From: Actinoallomurus bryophytorum
GTDB lineage: Bacteria > Actinomycetota > Actinomycetes > Streptosporangiales > Streptosporangiaceae
DNA: 64,000 bases
Assembly (NCBI RefSeq): GCF_006716425.1
Contig: NZ_VFOZ01000002.1
Coordinates: 806,001-870,000, forward strand
Direction: 5' to 3'
Positions 1 through 8,772 of the stretch are shown piece after piece. The first letter of the stretch is position 1; each line of letters opens with the position of its first letter. Below the pieces are notes generated by a model. The model saw nothing but the letters and a program-made list of their open reading frames with translations, had not been told where the DNA came from and searched no databases. Both the position numbers and the translations under genes were made by a program.

Positions 1-631
1 TGACCACCTCGCGCGGATCGCTCCGTGCGGCCAGAGCGTCGCGGAAGAACTCATCCATCCTGAACCGCTCCGGCCCACCGGCCTCCACCCTGCCGTTGAC
101 CGGCGCCCCCACCACGACCTTGCCGACCACCCGGGCCACGTCGTCACCCGCGATGGGCTGGAAGGACACCGGCGCCATTCGTACCGTGCCGCCGTCGGTG
201 CCCGCGTCGGCGATGGCGGGGACGAACTCGAAGAACTGCGTCGCATGCACGATCGAGAAGGGGATCGGCGCACCCTGGATCAAGTTCTCCTGCGCGGCCT
301 TCGCCCGGAGGTAGCCGCTGTCGGGCAGCCGCCCGGTCCCCACGACCGAAAGTGCGACGTGGTGCCCGACGCCGGCCGCCGCCTCCGCGGCCAGCAGGTT
401 ACGGGTGGAGGTCTGGAAGAACTCCAGCACCGCGGCGTCCTCGAACGACGGGGAGTTCGCCACGTCGACCACCACGGACGCGCCGGCCATGACGCCGGCG
501 AGACCCTCACCGGTGAGAGTGTCGACGCCGGTACTCGGCGCCGCCGCCACGGCCTCGTGGCCGTGCTCGCGCAGATTCGTCACGAGTCTTGACCCGATGA
601 GGCCGGTGCCGCCGATGACCACGATCTTCAT
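1..631 (-). CDS. NAD(P)-binding NmrA/SDR-type oxidoreductase (3' end outside window)
   Basis: Starts at ATG 631 and runs off the left edge, leaving about 210 residues. The first residues form a Rossmann nucleotide-binding motif (GGTGLIGS, residues 7-14), and the body reads like NmrA/atypical-SDR NAD(P)H-binding proteins. It lies divergent to an ECF41-type sigma factor. In that sigma group the neighbouring gene is typically a carboxymuconolactone decarboxylase, oxidoreductase or epimerase and is the main sigma target, so this gene is the likely regulon member. A candidate promoter lies at 684-710. The substrate cannot be told from sequence. Confidence 0.85.
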   Translation of the reverse strand, partial: MKIVVIGGTGLIGSRLVTNLREHGHEAVAAAPSTGVDTLTGEGLAGVMAGASVVVDVANSPSFEDAAVLEFFQTSTRNLLAAEAAAGVGHHVALSVVGTGRLPDSGYLRAKAAQENLIQGAPIPFSIVHATQFFEFVPAIADAGTDGGTVRMAPVSFQPIAGDDVARVVGKVVVGAPVNGRVEAGGPERFRMDEFFRDALAARSDPREVV

Positions 632-683
632 GCCATGCCTTCCTGTACGCCGGGACATCGCCTGCCGCCCGGTCGCCAGCTAA

Positions 684-710
684 GACAGGACAGCCCCGCG
701 ATGTGTGACG
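684..710 (-). promoter_or_regulatory. candidate ECF41-type promoter for the oxidoreductase
   Basis: Read on the minus strand: CGTCACA (710-704), 16 nt, then TGTC (687-684), about 53 nt upstream of ATG 631. The described ECF41 promoter has TGTCACA in the -35 region and CGTC in the -10 region, so each box here differs by one base. Assignment is by motif and context only. Confidence 0.45.
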
Positions 711-745
711 GCCCCGGCGAGGCGAGTTCCCGGCCCGCCCGGTGC

Positions 746-772
746 TGTCACAAATGCGGGCACCGCCTGGTC
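746..772 (+). promoter_or_regulatory. candidate ECF41-type promoter facing the sigma gene
   Basis: A perfect TGTCACA (746-752), a 16-nt spacer and GGTC (769-772; consensus CGTC) lie on the plus strand. The spacing is the same as in the divergent candidate at 684-710. It would give a long leader of about 290 nt before the chosen start at 1061 and would allow autoregulation of the sigma factor. Confidence 0.4.
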
Positions 773-1060
773 CTAGCTGCGACGGCCCGTCGCGGCCGTC
801 CACGCTGAGTTGACCGGCCGGACCCATCCTCCGGCTCGAAGCCGGGCGTGCACCCCTGGTGCACGCCCTCCCGGGCGGGTCGCGGCAATGCCCCTGCCGC
901 GTCCTGCCAGGCGCGCACGCCGGATCGTCATCCGTGCGCGCCACCTCCGGCAGGCCGCGGCGCCGACCCCCCGGGCCCCCCGCCGCGGCCTGCCTCATGC
1001 CCTGCCCATGCCCCCGATAAGCTGGAAGACCAGCGACGGACGGCATCGAGCGGACGGTGT

Positions 1061-1978
1061 ATGCGCGCGGAACAGCCAGGAACCGGCAGCGGGCTCGACC
1101 AGGCCGCCTCCGCGTTCCTGGAGCTGCGCCCACGGCTGTTCGGCATCGCCTACCGCATCCTCGGGAGCGTGGCCGAGGCCGAGGACATCCTCCAGGAGGT
1201 CTGGCTGCGCTGGCAGAAGACCGACCGCACCGTCGTGGTCGAGCCCCCGGCCTTCCTCGCGCGGACCACCACCCACCTGGCCATCAACGTCGCCCAGTCC
1301 GCCAGGGCACGACGTGAGACGTACGTCGGGCCCTGGCTCCCCGAGCCCGTCGACACGAGCGTCGACCCCGCGGTGGGGGCCGAACGCGCGGAGGCGCTGG
1401 AGTTCGCCGTTCTGCTCCTGCTCGAAAAGCTCAGCCCCACCGAACGCGCGGCGTACATCCTCCGTGAGGCCTTCGACTATCCGTACGGCGAGATCGCGGA
1501 CATCCTGCGGCTCAGTGCCGTCAACACCCGCCAGATCGTCAGCCGTGCCCGCAAACGCGTGTCCGCCGAGCGGCGCGAGCCCGTCGACAAGGCCGAGCAC
1601 CGGCGGCTCCTGGAGGTGTTCCTCGCCGCCGCGCGGGCGGGCGACGTCGCCGCCCTCGAGGACCTCTTCGCCACGGACGTCGTCAGCTACGCCGACGGCG
1701 GCGGGATCAAGGGTGCCGCGAGGTTCCCCGTGGCCGGCCACACCCGCGTGGCGAAGTTCGTCGCCGCCTTTGCGCCCCGGTTCTGGCCGGGCACGGACCT
1801 CGAATGGGTGGAGGCGAACGGACGCCCCGGCGTTCTGATCTCCCGCGACGGCACCGATGTCGCCCTGCTGACCATCGAGGCCCTGCCGCGGCGCGTCCAC
1901 ACGCTCCTGTGGGTGATGAATCCCGTGAAGCTCGAGGCATTCGCACGCTCGCGTGGACGGGCGGACGCCGGCCTCTGA
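1061..1978 (+). CDS. ECF41-family RNA polymerase sigma factor (SigJ-like)
   Basis: A 305-residue sigma factor, longer than a minimal ECF sigma because it carries a C-terminal SnoaL-like extension. Region 2 lies at about residues 15-80 (FGIAYRILGSVAEAEDILQE) and region 4 at about 110-170. Three motifs typical of ECF41 are present: WLPEP (92-96) in the linker, DGGG (212-215) and NPVKL (287-291, family NPDKL) in the extension. In this family the fused extension replaces a separate anti-sigma factor; none is seen here. ATG 1061 is chosen because the domain begins just after it; the frame is open further upstream. The divergent oxidoreductase is the probable target. Confidence 0.92.
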   Translation: MRAEQPGTGSGLDQAASAFLELRPRLFGIAYRILGSVAEAEDILQEVWLRWQKTDRTVVVEPPAFLARTTTHLAINVAQSARARRETYVGPWLPEPVDTSVDPAVGAERAEALEFAVLLLLEKLSPTERAAYILREAFDYPYGEIADILRLSAVNTRQIVSRARKRVSAERREPVDKAEHRRLLEVFLAAARAGDVAALEDLFATDVVSYADGGGIKGAARFPVAGHTRVAKFVAAFAPRFWPGTDLEWVEANGRPGVLISRDGTDVALLTIEALPRRVHTLLWVMNPVKLEAFARSRGRADAGL

Positions 1979-2060
1979 GGGACCCCCGGTCGTGACCGGC
2001 CTCCGGATCACGCCGTCGTACGATGGGCACAGGGCCGTATCCCCAGCTCACGCATGAGTC

Positions 2061-3284
2061 GTGCCTGCCGACGCCGTTGGCGATGGGGTGCTCTTGATGA
2101 AGATCATCGGGCTACGCGATGCCATAGGACTGGCCCGCCGCCTGACCCGGCTCAGCCGGCTCGCGGACGAACAGCGAGCGCTCCTCCGCGTCGCGACGCT
2201 CGTGGCGCAGGGAGCCCCGCCGGCAGGCATCATCGGCGCCGTCGCCAGAGAGATGGGGTGCCTCCTGGGAGCGGACTACGTCATCGTCAATCGCTACGAA
2301 CCGGACCGTACGAGCACAGTGGTGGGTCATTGGAGGCGCCCGGGCGTACCCGACATCATGCCGCCTCTCGGTGGTCGCTGGCCCATCGAGGACGGCATCG
2401 TGGAAGCGGCGGTCGCGCGGACGGGAAAGGCGGCGCGGATGACCGACTACGCCCGGGCGGGGAGCGAGCTCGGCGCGTGGACCCGCACGCGCGGGATCAA
2501 GTACGTCGTCGCCTCCCCCATCACGGTCGAGGGGCGCCTCTGGGGATTCGCGGCGAACGTCTCCCCCGGGTCCACGCCGCAGCCCGTGGACACCGAGGAA
2601 CGCATGCTGCGGTTCATGGCACTCGTCGGTAATGCGATCGCAGGCGCCGAGAGCCGCGCCGAGCTCCTCGCCTCCCGCGCCCGCGTCGTCGCGGCCTCGG
2701 ACGCGACGCGCCGCCGGTTCGAACGCGATCTGCACGACGGGGCGCAGCAACGCCTCGTCTCACTGGCACTCGAGCTCCGTACGACGGAGGCCATGGTCCC
2801 GCCAGGGCAACACGAGCTCAGGGAACGCCTGGCCCGAACGGCTCGCGGGCTGACGGGCGTCCTGCACGACCTGCAGGAGATCTCGCGCGGGCTGCATCCG
2901 GCCATCCTGTCCAAGGGCGGACTCGAAGCCGCCGTCCGATCGCTGGCCCAGCGTTCCCCGGTCCCGGTACGCCTCGACCTGCGCCTCGTCGGGCAGCTGG
3001 CCGAGCCTCTCGAGGTGGCCGTCTACTACGCCGTCTCCGAGGCGCTGACCAACACGCTCAAACACGCGCACGCGACCGAGGTACGCGTCGGCATCCAGGT
3101 CGAGGACGAGGCCGTCTGGGTCTCGGTCCACGACGACGGCGTGGGCGGCGCCGACCTCGGCTGCGGATCCGGCCTCATCGGCCTCCGGGATCGCGTCGAA
3201 CCGCTTGGCGGGGACATCCAGATCACGAGCCCTCCGGGTGAGGGCACGTCACTGCTGATCAGGATCCCGACGTGCGGCGAGTAA
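2061..3284 (+). CDS. GAF-domain sensor histidine kinase (NarL/DesK-type)
   Basis: A 407-residue soluble kinase. A GAF sensor domain spans about residues 45-195, followed by a HisKA_3 dimerisation domain with the phospho-acceptor His225 in FERDLHDGAQQR. The HATPase domain has Asn331 in the N-box (SEALTNTLKHAHA) and a DDGVGGADLG G1 box. No membrane segment is visible, so it probably senses a cytoplasmic ligand or redox state. No response-regulator gene lies next to it, so the partner is elsewhere. GTG 2061 is the longest likely start; ATG 2097 is an alternative that removes only 12 residues. A degenerate homologue lies at 39510-40805. Confidence 0.88.
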   Translation: MPADAVGDGVLLMKIIGLRDAIGLARRLTRLSRLADEQRALLRVATLVAQGAPPAGIIGAVAREMGCLLGADYVIVNRYEPDRTSTVVGHWRRPGVPDIMPPLGGRWPIEDGIVEAAVARTGKAARMTDYARAGSELGAWTRTRGIKYVVASPITVEGRLWGFAANVSPGSTPQPVDTEERMLRFMALVGNAIAGAESRAELLASRARVVAASDATRRRFERDLHDGAQQRLVSLALELRTTEAMVPPGQHELRERLARTARGLTGVLHDLQEISRGLHPAILSKGGLEAAVRSLAQRSPVPVRLDLRLVGQLAEPLEVAVYYAVSEALTNTLKHAHATEVRVGIQVEDEAVWVSVHDDGVGGADLGCGSGLIGLRDRVEPLGGDIQITSPPGEGTSLLIRIPTCGE

Positions 3285-3299
3285 GAGACCCTCGATCGG

Positions 3300-4151
3300 T
3301 CATGTGCGGTAGAGCTCGGTGAGAAGCTCGAGCACGGTGCTGATGGCCGGGTGGGGGTCGTCGCGCCACCAGACCAGTCGTACGGCGATCGGTTCGGCGT
3401 CGCGTACCGGCAGGTAGACGATGCCTGGCCTTGGATATTGGTCGACGACGGACTGCGCGGTAACCCCGACGCAGCGGCCGGTGGCGATGACCGTGAGCCA
3501 GTCGTCGATGTCGCGGCTCTCCTGTGTCACGGGGCGCGCGTTCGCGGGCCACAAATCCGCGGTGGTCGACCCGGTGCGCTGATCGACGAGCAGGACGCGG
3601 CCGCTGAGATCGGCCAGACGCACCGAGCGGCGCCGCGCCAGGGGGTCGGAGGCGGCCATCGCGCACCAGCGTGCTTCCAGACCCACGATGGCGCCCTCGA
3701 AGCGGCGGTCCTCCAGCGGCCTGCGCGTGACCGCAAGATCCGCGGTGCCCTCGGCCAGGCCGGCGCTCGGGGAGTTGATGCGAAGCAGGTGCAGTTGCGT
3801 TTCCGGGTGCGATTCCCGCCACCGGTCTTGAAAGGCGAGTGTGAGTCGGCCGAGTGCCGACCAGGCGTGGCCGATACGCAGTTCGACGTGGCCCGATGTC
3901 GCTTCCCGTACCAGGTTGTCGACCTCGGTCAGCACGCGCCGGGCGTGCGCCACGACGCGTAGTCCGATCGCGGTCGGCGAGGTTTCGCGGGACGTACGTC
4001 GCAGGAGCCGTACGCCGAGGCGCTTCTCGAGGGCCGAAAGCGTGCGGGAGACCGCCGCCTGTGAGATGCCCAGAGCGATCGCGGCGTCGGTGAACGTGCC
4101 CTCGTCCACGATCGCGATGAGGCAGCGCAACTGACGCAGCTCGACATCCAT
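3300..4151 (-). CDS. LysR-family transcriptional regulator
   Basis: 283 residues, normal for LysR proteins. The N-terminal winged helix-turn-helix (about residues 4-62, including AAVSRTLSALEKRLGVRLL) is followed by a periplasmic-binding-like effector domain. The start ATG 4151 (MDVELRQLRCL) matches the family's usual beginning; the frame is open upstream. It is divergent from an EamA exporter, the usual arrangement when a LysR activator controls an efflux gene. A T-N11-A palindrome sits in the shared intergenic gap. Confidence 0.92.
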   Translation of the reverse strand: MDVELRQLRCLIAIVDEGTFTDAAIALGISQAAVSRTLSALEKRLGVRLLRRTSRETSPTAIGLRVVAHARRVLTEVDNLVREATSGHVELRIGHAWSALGRLTLAFQDRWRESHPETQLHLLRINSPSAGLAEGTADLAVTRRPLEDRRFEGAIVGLEARWCAMAASDPLARRRSVRLADLSGRVLLVDQRTGSTTADLWPANARPVTQESRDIDDWLTVIATGRCVGVTAQSVVDQYPRPGIVYLPVRDAEPIAVRLVWWRDDPHPAISTVLELLTELYRT

Positions 4152-4176
4152 AACCGAATCGTATAGTTGGCGGGCT

Positions 4177-4195
4177 CCATGCATTTTGCGCATGG
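4177..4195. promoter_or_regulatory. candidate LysR operator
   Basis: CCATGC, 7 nt, GCATGG is a perfect inverted repeat in the 68-nt gap between the divergent LysR and EamA genes. It contains a T-N11-A core (4180 to 4192), the hallmark of LysR sites. Confidence 0.55.
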
Positions 4196-4219
4196 TCCGG
4201 CGCGGCACAGGATCGATGC

Positions 4220-5113
4220 GTGCAAGCAGCCCCCACTCGCCCAGCAGACCGCGCCGTCCTGCCCACGAAGCGTGGCGCCGTGCCCATGGCCGGGGTCTGC
4301 ACGATGCTCGCCAGCGGCCTTTCGACCCAGCTCGGCGCCGCGATCGGGTCGCTGGCCTTCCCGGTGCTCGGCCCTGTCGGCGTCGTCGCGGTCCGCCAGT
4401 ACGTCGCGGCAGCGGTGCTGCTCGCGGTCGGCCGGCCCCGCCTTCGGTCCTTCACGCGGCGTCAGTGGGGGCCGGTGCTGCTGCTCGCGGCCGTCTTCGG
4501 TGTGGTGAACCTGTCGCTCTACACCGCGATCGACCGGATCGGTCTCGGCCCGGCGGTGACCCTGGAGTTCCTCGGCCCCCTCACGATCGCGCTGGCCGGC
4601 TCGCGCAGACGCGTGGACCTGGGCTGCGCCGCACTCGCCGCGGCGGGAGTCGTCGCACTGATGCGCCCGCGCCCCACCGCCGATTACCTTGGCATGGGGC
4701 TCGCGCTGCTCGCCGCTGCCTGCTGGGCCGCTTATATTCTGCTCAACCGTTCCATCGGGCAGCGCGTCCCCGGGGCACAGGGCACAGCCGCCGCAGCGGG
4801 ACTGTCCGCCTTGGTCTACCTGCCCATCGGAGCAGGCGTCGCGGTACACCACACGCCTTCCGCCGGGGCGCTCGGTGCGGCTGTCGCGGCCGGGGTCCTA
4901 TCCTCCGCTGTGCCGTTCCTCGCGGACCTGTTCACGCTGCGCCGCGTTCCCGCAGAGGCGTTCGGATTGTTCATGAGCGTCAACCCGGTGCTCGCCGCGG
5001 CCGTTGGCGTGCTCGTTCTGGGGCAGAGGCTCGACGTGGCCGCCTGGTCGAGCATCGCGGCGATCATCTTGGCCAACGCCATCAGCATCCTCACACGGCC
5101 GAGGCACGCTTGA
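4220..5113 (+). CDS. EamA/RhtA-type drug/metabolite exporter
   Basis: 297 residues with about ten hydrophobic segments in two repeated halves. Features of the EamA family include LGPVGVVAVRQYV in the first half and a second-half segment with VPAEAFGLFMSVNPVLAAAVG, as in RhtA-like amino-acid or threonine exporters. It probably exports a small amphipathic metabolite across the cytoplasmic membrane. Control by the divergent LysR protein is likely. GTG 4220 is used; an internal ATG at 4286 would remove the polar N-terminus only. The aminopeptidase-like gene downstream follows after 74 nt with its own ribosome-binding site and may be co-transcribed. Confidence 0.85.
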   Translation: MQAAPTRPADRAVLPTKRGAVPMAGVCTMLASGLSTQLGAAIGSLAFPVLGPVGVVAVRQYVAAAVLLAVGRPRLRSFTRRQWGPVLLLAAVFGVVNLSLYTAIDRIGLGPAVTLEFLGPLTIALAGSRRRVDLGCAALAAAGVVALMRPRPTADYLGMGLALLAAACWAAYILLNRSIGQRVPGAQGTAAAAGLSALVYLPIGAGVAVHHTPSAGALGAAVAAGVLSSAVPFLADLFTLRRVPAEAFGLFMSVNPVLAAAVGVLVLGQRLDVAAWSSIAAIILANAISILTRPRHA

Positions 5114-5187
5114 TGCCGCGACGGTGCTCAACACCCGCCGAAGCAGCGCCTCTATCAAGATCACTCCATTGCCGCAAAGGAGCTTCC

Positions 5188-6456
5188 ATGCCCGGTGTCA
5201 CGCTGACCGATCATCTCTTCTCCGTCCCCCTCGACCATGATCGGCCGGATGGCGAGCACATCGAGATCTACGCTCGCGAGGTGGTGGCCACCGGACGCGA
5301 GCGCGAGCGGCTTCCCTGGCTGCTGTTCTTGCAAGGCGGCCCCGGCATGCTGCCGCCGCGTCCGGTCGGCCGGGACTCCTGGCTGGACCGCGCACTCGAC
5401 GACTACCGCGTCCTCCTGCTCGACCAGCGCGGCACGGGCCGCTCCAGTCCGATCACCCGTCAAACGCTCCCGGCCCGTGGCGAGCCCGCCACGCAGGCCG
5501 ACCACCTCACCCATTTCCGCGCCGACGCCATCGTCCGCGACGCCGAACTGGTCAGGCGCGAACTGACCGACGAACCGTGGTCGGTGCTCGGCCAGAGCTT
5601 CGGCGGCATGTGCACCGTCACCTACCTCTCGTTCGCGCCCGAGGGCGTGCGCGAGGCGATCATCACCGGCGGTCTTCCCGGTTTGCGCGTCACCGCGGAC
5701 GAGGTCTACCGCGCCGCCTATCCGCGCGTGCACCGCAAGAACACCGCGTACTACCGCCGGTACCCGCAGGACGCCGCCTCGGTCCGCCGCATCGCCGCGC
5801 ACCTGATCGAGCGCCCGGCACCGATGCCGGACGGATCCTTGCTCACCGTCGAGGCCTTCCAGTCGCTCGGGCTGATGCTCGGCATGAGCGACGGCGCGGA
5901 CGTGCTGCACTACCTTCTCGAAGACACCTGGGCCGGAGCGGAGCTGTCCGACAGTTTCCTCGCCCGCGCCGCGGCTTTCCTCAGCTACGCCCAACTGCCG
6001 CTGAACCCGCTCATGCATGAACTCTCCTACGCCCAGCGCGGCACCGGCGCGACGAACTGGGCGGCTCAGCGGGTGCGCGGCGAGTTTCCCCAGTTCGACG
6101 CGCGCATGGCGTTGGCCGGGGACGACCCGATGTTGTTCACCGGCGAGATGACCTACCGGTTCCACTTCGACCAACCCTGTCTCGCGCCCCTGCGCGAGCC
6201 GGCCGAGGTGTTGTTCGCCCGCGAAGACTGGCCCGACCTCTACGATCCGCAGCGCTTGGCCGCGAACGACGTCCCCGTGGCCGCCGCCGTCTACCTCGAC
6301 GACATGTACGTCGATGCCACTCACTCGCTCCAGACCGCCGAGACCATCAGGGGCCTACGGCTGTGGGCGACCAACGAGTACGAGCACGACGGGCATCGCG
6401 CCAGTGGCGGACGCGTCCTCGACCGCCTGCTGCGAATGCTGCACGGCCAGGTCTGA
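5188..6456 (+). CDS. alpha/beta-hydrolase, prolyl-aminopeptidase-like (peptidase S33)
   Basis: 422 residues. ATG 5188 has a good ribosome site (AAAGGAG, 5176-5182). An oxyanion-hole motif GGPG (residues 50-53), DQRGTGRSS (79-87) and a nucleophile elbow GQSFGG with Ser137 give the S33 pattern. The C-terminus has an EHDGHR segment that could supply the catalytic His. The family removes N-terminal proline or other residues from peptides in the cytoplasm; specificity cannot be read here. It follows the EamA exporter on the same strand, perhaps as one unit that processes and exports peptide-derived amino acids. Confidence 0.88.
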   Translation: MPGVTLTDHLFSVPLDHDRPDGEHIEIYAREVVATGRERERLPWLLFLQGGPGMLPPRPVGRDSWLDRALDDYRVLLLDQRGTGRSSPITRQTLPARGEPATQADHLTHFRADAIVRDAELVRRELTDEPWSVLGQSFGGMCTVTYLSFAPEGVREAIITGGLPGLRVTADEVYRAAYPRVHRKNTAYYRRYPQDAASVRRIAAHLIERPAPMPDGSLLTVEAFQSLGLMLGMSDGADVLHYLLEDTWAGAELSDSFLARAAAFLSYAQLPLNPLMHELSYAQRGTGATNWAAQRVRGEFPQFDARMALAGDDPMLFTGEMTYRFHFDQPCLAPLREPAEVLFAREDWPDLYDPQRLAANDVPVAAAVYLDDMYVDATHSLQTAETIRGLRLWATNEYEHDGHRASGGRVLDRLLRMLHGQV

Positions 6457-6615
6457 AGCGGAGCGCCAACCGGCCGAGAACCGCCACGTATCCACCCGAA
6501 GGAGCCCCACGCAAGCCACCGCCCGCTTACCGGCCCCGAAACCAGTGGGTCCAGCCGAAGCCATCAGCCGAAAACCACTCGGCCGACGGCCCGGCCCGCG
6601 CATAGCCTGCCCACC

Positions 6616-7016
6616 ATGGACAACCGCAACGGACGCGACCTCGTCCGAGCCGGCTACAACGTCCTGTCCCACTACTACCGCGGTGACCACGATCCGGCGG
6701 AACAGTACGACGGCTGGCCGGCCGGCCTGCGGACTCGTCTCCCCGAGCACGCGGACGTCCTCGACATCGGATGCGGATGCGGCACCCCGGTCGCCCGCGA
6801 CCTCACACGGCTCGGCACCAGGTGACCGGCGTGAACATCAGCGACGTCCAGATAGGTGTCCAGGCCGACGCCCCCACCTACCGTTCATGGCTCCAGCGGA
6901 CCGGCCTGCAGGTCACCGTCCAGGACTTCATCGCCGAAGGCGACAGCGGCCACGCGCTCTTCTGGGCACGCCGGCCCTCCGGTCCCACCGAACCCAGGGG
7001 CAAAAACCCTCCGTGA
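6616..7016 (+). pseudogene. broken class I SAM-dependent methyltransferase
   Basis: The N-terminal piece (6616-6825) ends soon after the SAM-binding motif VLDIGCGCGTPVARDL. The coding thread then continues in another frame (from about 6820) with HQVTGVNISDVQI, the expected next beta strand. It then jumps directly to a C-terminal stretch (APTYRSWLQRTGLQVTVQDF) ending near 7016. The middle of the methyltransferase fold, roughly 70 residues, is missing. One frameshift plus one internal deletion make this a pseudogene. Related proteins are about 230-280 residues long. Confidence 0.8.
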
Positions 7017-7151
7017 TTCACGAAGACCCACGGGTTCATCGTGAGAGCCCTTCCGCTCGCTCGAGCTCTGGGGATCAAGGGGGTTCGAGCAGCAACCGGA
7101 CGGCCGGTGGCGTTGACGGACGGCGCCCTCGGCCACCCCGGGACCACCGGT

Positions 7152-8039
7152 CTAGGTGGCGTCGATGCCGTCGACGAAGCCGAGGACGGCCTTCGCCAGC
7201 TCTTCGGGGGCCTCCATCGCGGCGTAGTGGCCGACGCCGTCGAGCTGGACGGAAACGATCTCCGTCGACGCGGCCTGGGACATGGTCGCGGCCGTGAACG
7301 GGCCGCCGCCGGCTCCGACCGCGAGCACGGGCACGGTCAGCCCGGGGGACGCGGCGAGGGCCTTGAGCTCGGGTCCCTCCCGCAGCATCGACCGGTAGAG
7401 GCCGATCGCGCCGCGCCAGCCGTCCGGGCGTGAGTAGGTACGGGCGAAGTCGTCGAGGTCGGCATCGGTGACCGCGCCCGGGACGGCGGTCATGGACGGG
7501 AACGCGTACCGCCCGAGGAACTCGCGCTCGCGGCCGGCCAGGAGCATCTCGGGAATGCCGGGAGCGACCAGGACCCCGATGTGCCAGGCGCCGCCGTGGG
7601 TGACGTCGGCCCGTATCTCGACGCCGAAGCCGGCCAGTCCCGTCTCGATGGCGGTGAGGCTGAGCACGTCCTCCGGGTGGGTGGTGGCCAACCGGAAGAC
7701 CGTCGCTCCGCTGACGTCCTGCCCGGTCAGGTGGACCGGGCCGAGGCCGAGGTGCTCGATCAGCCGGTGCAGGTCCTCGGCCGAGACCCTGCTGTCGAAG
7801 TCGTCCGGCGCGGTGTCCGAGTCGCCGAAACCGCGCAGGTCCACGGCGAAGACCCGGTGGCCGGCGGCGAGCAGGGGCATGAGCCTGCGGAAGGCCCGCC
7901 AGGTCTCGGGGAACCCGTGGACCAGCAGGACCGGGGACCCGGCGGTCCCGGCGGTGGCGTAGTGCAGGGTCGCCCCGTTGACGTGCGCGCGGTGGTGGGT
8001 GATCTCGGGGACGGTGAGGCTCGCTGGTGCGGTGGCCAT
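7152..8039 (-). CDS. alpha/beta-hydrolase of epoxide-hydrolase type
   Basis: 295 residues. HGFPETW (41-47) provides the oxyanion hole. The nucleophile elbow GQDVSG places Asp108 as nucleophile, which is typical of epoxide hydrolases and haloalkane dehalogenases rather than serine esterases. A C-terminal [13 protein letters not shown] carries the general-base His. It is divergent from a MarR regulator, with a palindrome between them, suggesting induction by a toxic or aromatic compound. The true substrate is unknown. Confidence 0.88.
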   Translation of the reverse strand: MATAPASLTVPEITHHRAHVNGATLHYATAGTAGSPVLLVHGFPETWRAFRRLMPLLAAGHRVFAVDLRGFGDSDTAPDDFDSRVSAEDLHRLIEHLGLGPVHLTGQDVSGATVFRLATTHPEDVLSLTAIETGLAGFGVEIRADVTHGGAWHIGVLVAPGIPEMLLAGREREFLGRYAFPSMTAVPGAVTDADLDDFARTYSRPDGWRGAIGLYRSMLREGPELKALAASPGLTVPVLAVGAGGGPFTAATMSQAASTEIVSVQLDGVGHYAAMEAPEELAKAVLGFVDGIDAT

Positions 8040-8064
8040 GTCTCTCTTCTTATTTCGACAACCT

Positions 8065-8086
8065 GACTGTCCAATAATAGACAGCC
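8065..8086. promoter_or_regulatory. candidate MarR operator
   Basis: GACTGTC, 8 nt (CAATAATA), GACAGCC forms an inverted repeat with one mismatch, midway between the divergent hydrolase and marR genes. The AT-rich spacer resembles a -10 box on either strand, so binding would block both promoters. A further CTGTC copy follows at about 8090. Confidence 0.6.
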
Positions 8087-8121
8087 GGGCTGTCCTTTGT
8101 CGAAGGTCTTATCCTTCTCGC

Positions 8122-8601
8122 ATGTCTCGCTCTGGCGCCGATCTCGCGCTGCTGCTGCTCGGGGGCTTCCGCTCGCTCGTGGACGCCGCGACCGCCGAGC
8201 TGGCCGATCGCGGCTACGAGGACGTGCGTCCCGTTCATGACTTCGCCATCCGGGCCATCGCCGCCGGAGCCGACAGCGCCTCGGAGCTGGCCCGCCGTCT
8301 GTCGATCACCAAGCAGTCGGCCGCGAAGACCATCACGGTCCTGCAGGAGCGCGGGTACGTCGCCCGCGACCCGGACCCACGCGATGCCCGCCGCAAGCGC
8401 CTCCGGGTGACCGAACTCGGCTTCGAGGTGCTGCGCCAGGGCGAGACGATCTTCGAGGAGCTCCGCGATCAGTGGGCGCGGCGAATCGGCGCCGCCGAGC
8501 TGGAGGGCATCGAGGATCACCTCACAGCGCTGGTGGGCGCGCAGCCGGTGCGCTTCGACACGCCTGGGTGGTTCGCCCGCGACGTCGGCGAGCCGGCCTG
8601 A
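8122..8601 (+). CDS. MarR-family transcriptional regulator
   Basis: 159 residues. The winged helix-turn-helix at about 50-100 contains SASELARRLSITKQSAAKTI and the wing RDPDPRDARRKRLRVTELG, the typical MarR signature with a D-x-R-D basic wing. Start ATG 8122 is the first Met before the conserved helix 1. Divergent arrangement with the epoxide-hydrolase-like gene points to repression of that gene and of itself. Confidence 0.92.
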   Translation: MSRSGADLALLLLGGFRSLVDAATAELADRGYEDVRPVHDFAIRAIAAGADSASELARRLSITKQSAAKTITVLQERGYVARDPDPRDARRKRLRVTELGFEVLRQGETIFEELRDQWARRIGAAELEGIEDHLTALVGAQPVRFDTPGWFARDVGEPA

Positions 8602-8672
8602 GCCGGACGGCCTGAACGTGTTGGACCAGCAGCCGCCTGCCGTGCACGGTCAAGCGGGCATTGCGGTGGGAC

Positions 8673-8728
8673 GCGAAGACCTCCGTGCGGTGAAGACTCG
8701 ACACCTCCACCTCATCGGAGGTCTTCGC
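8673..8728. terminator. bidirectional terminator-like hairpin
   Basis: A 13-bp perfect inverted repeat (GCGAAGACCTCCG at 8673-8685, its complement at 8716-8728) with a 30-nt loop lies between the convergent marR and WYL genes, where a shared terminator is expected. No U-tract, as is common in actinobacteria. Confidence 0.55.
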
Positions 8729-8772
8729 TGTCGATCAAGCCCAACCGTCGACCACGCTCGTGGTCAGTACAC

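Noticed and set aside
4186-5187. Long N-terminal extension in frame with the S33 hydrolase
   Set aside because: Overlaps the EamA gene in another frame; the true start at 5188 has a strong ribosome site and a conserved beginning.
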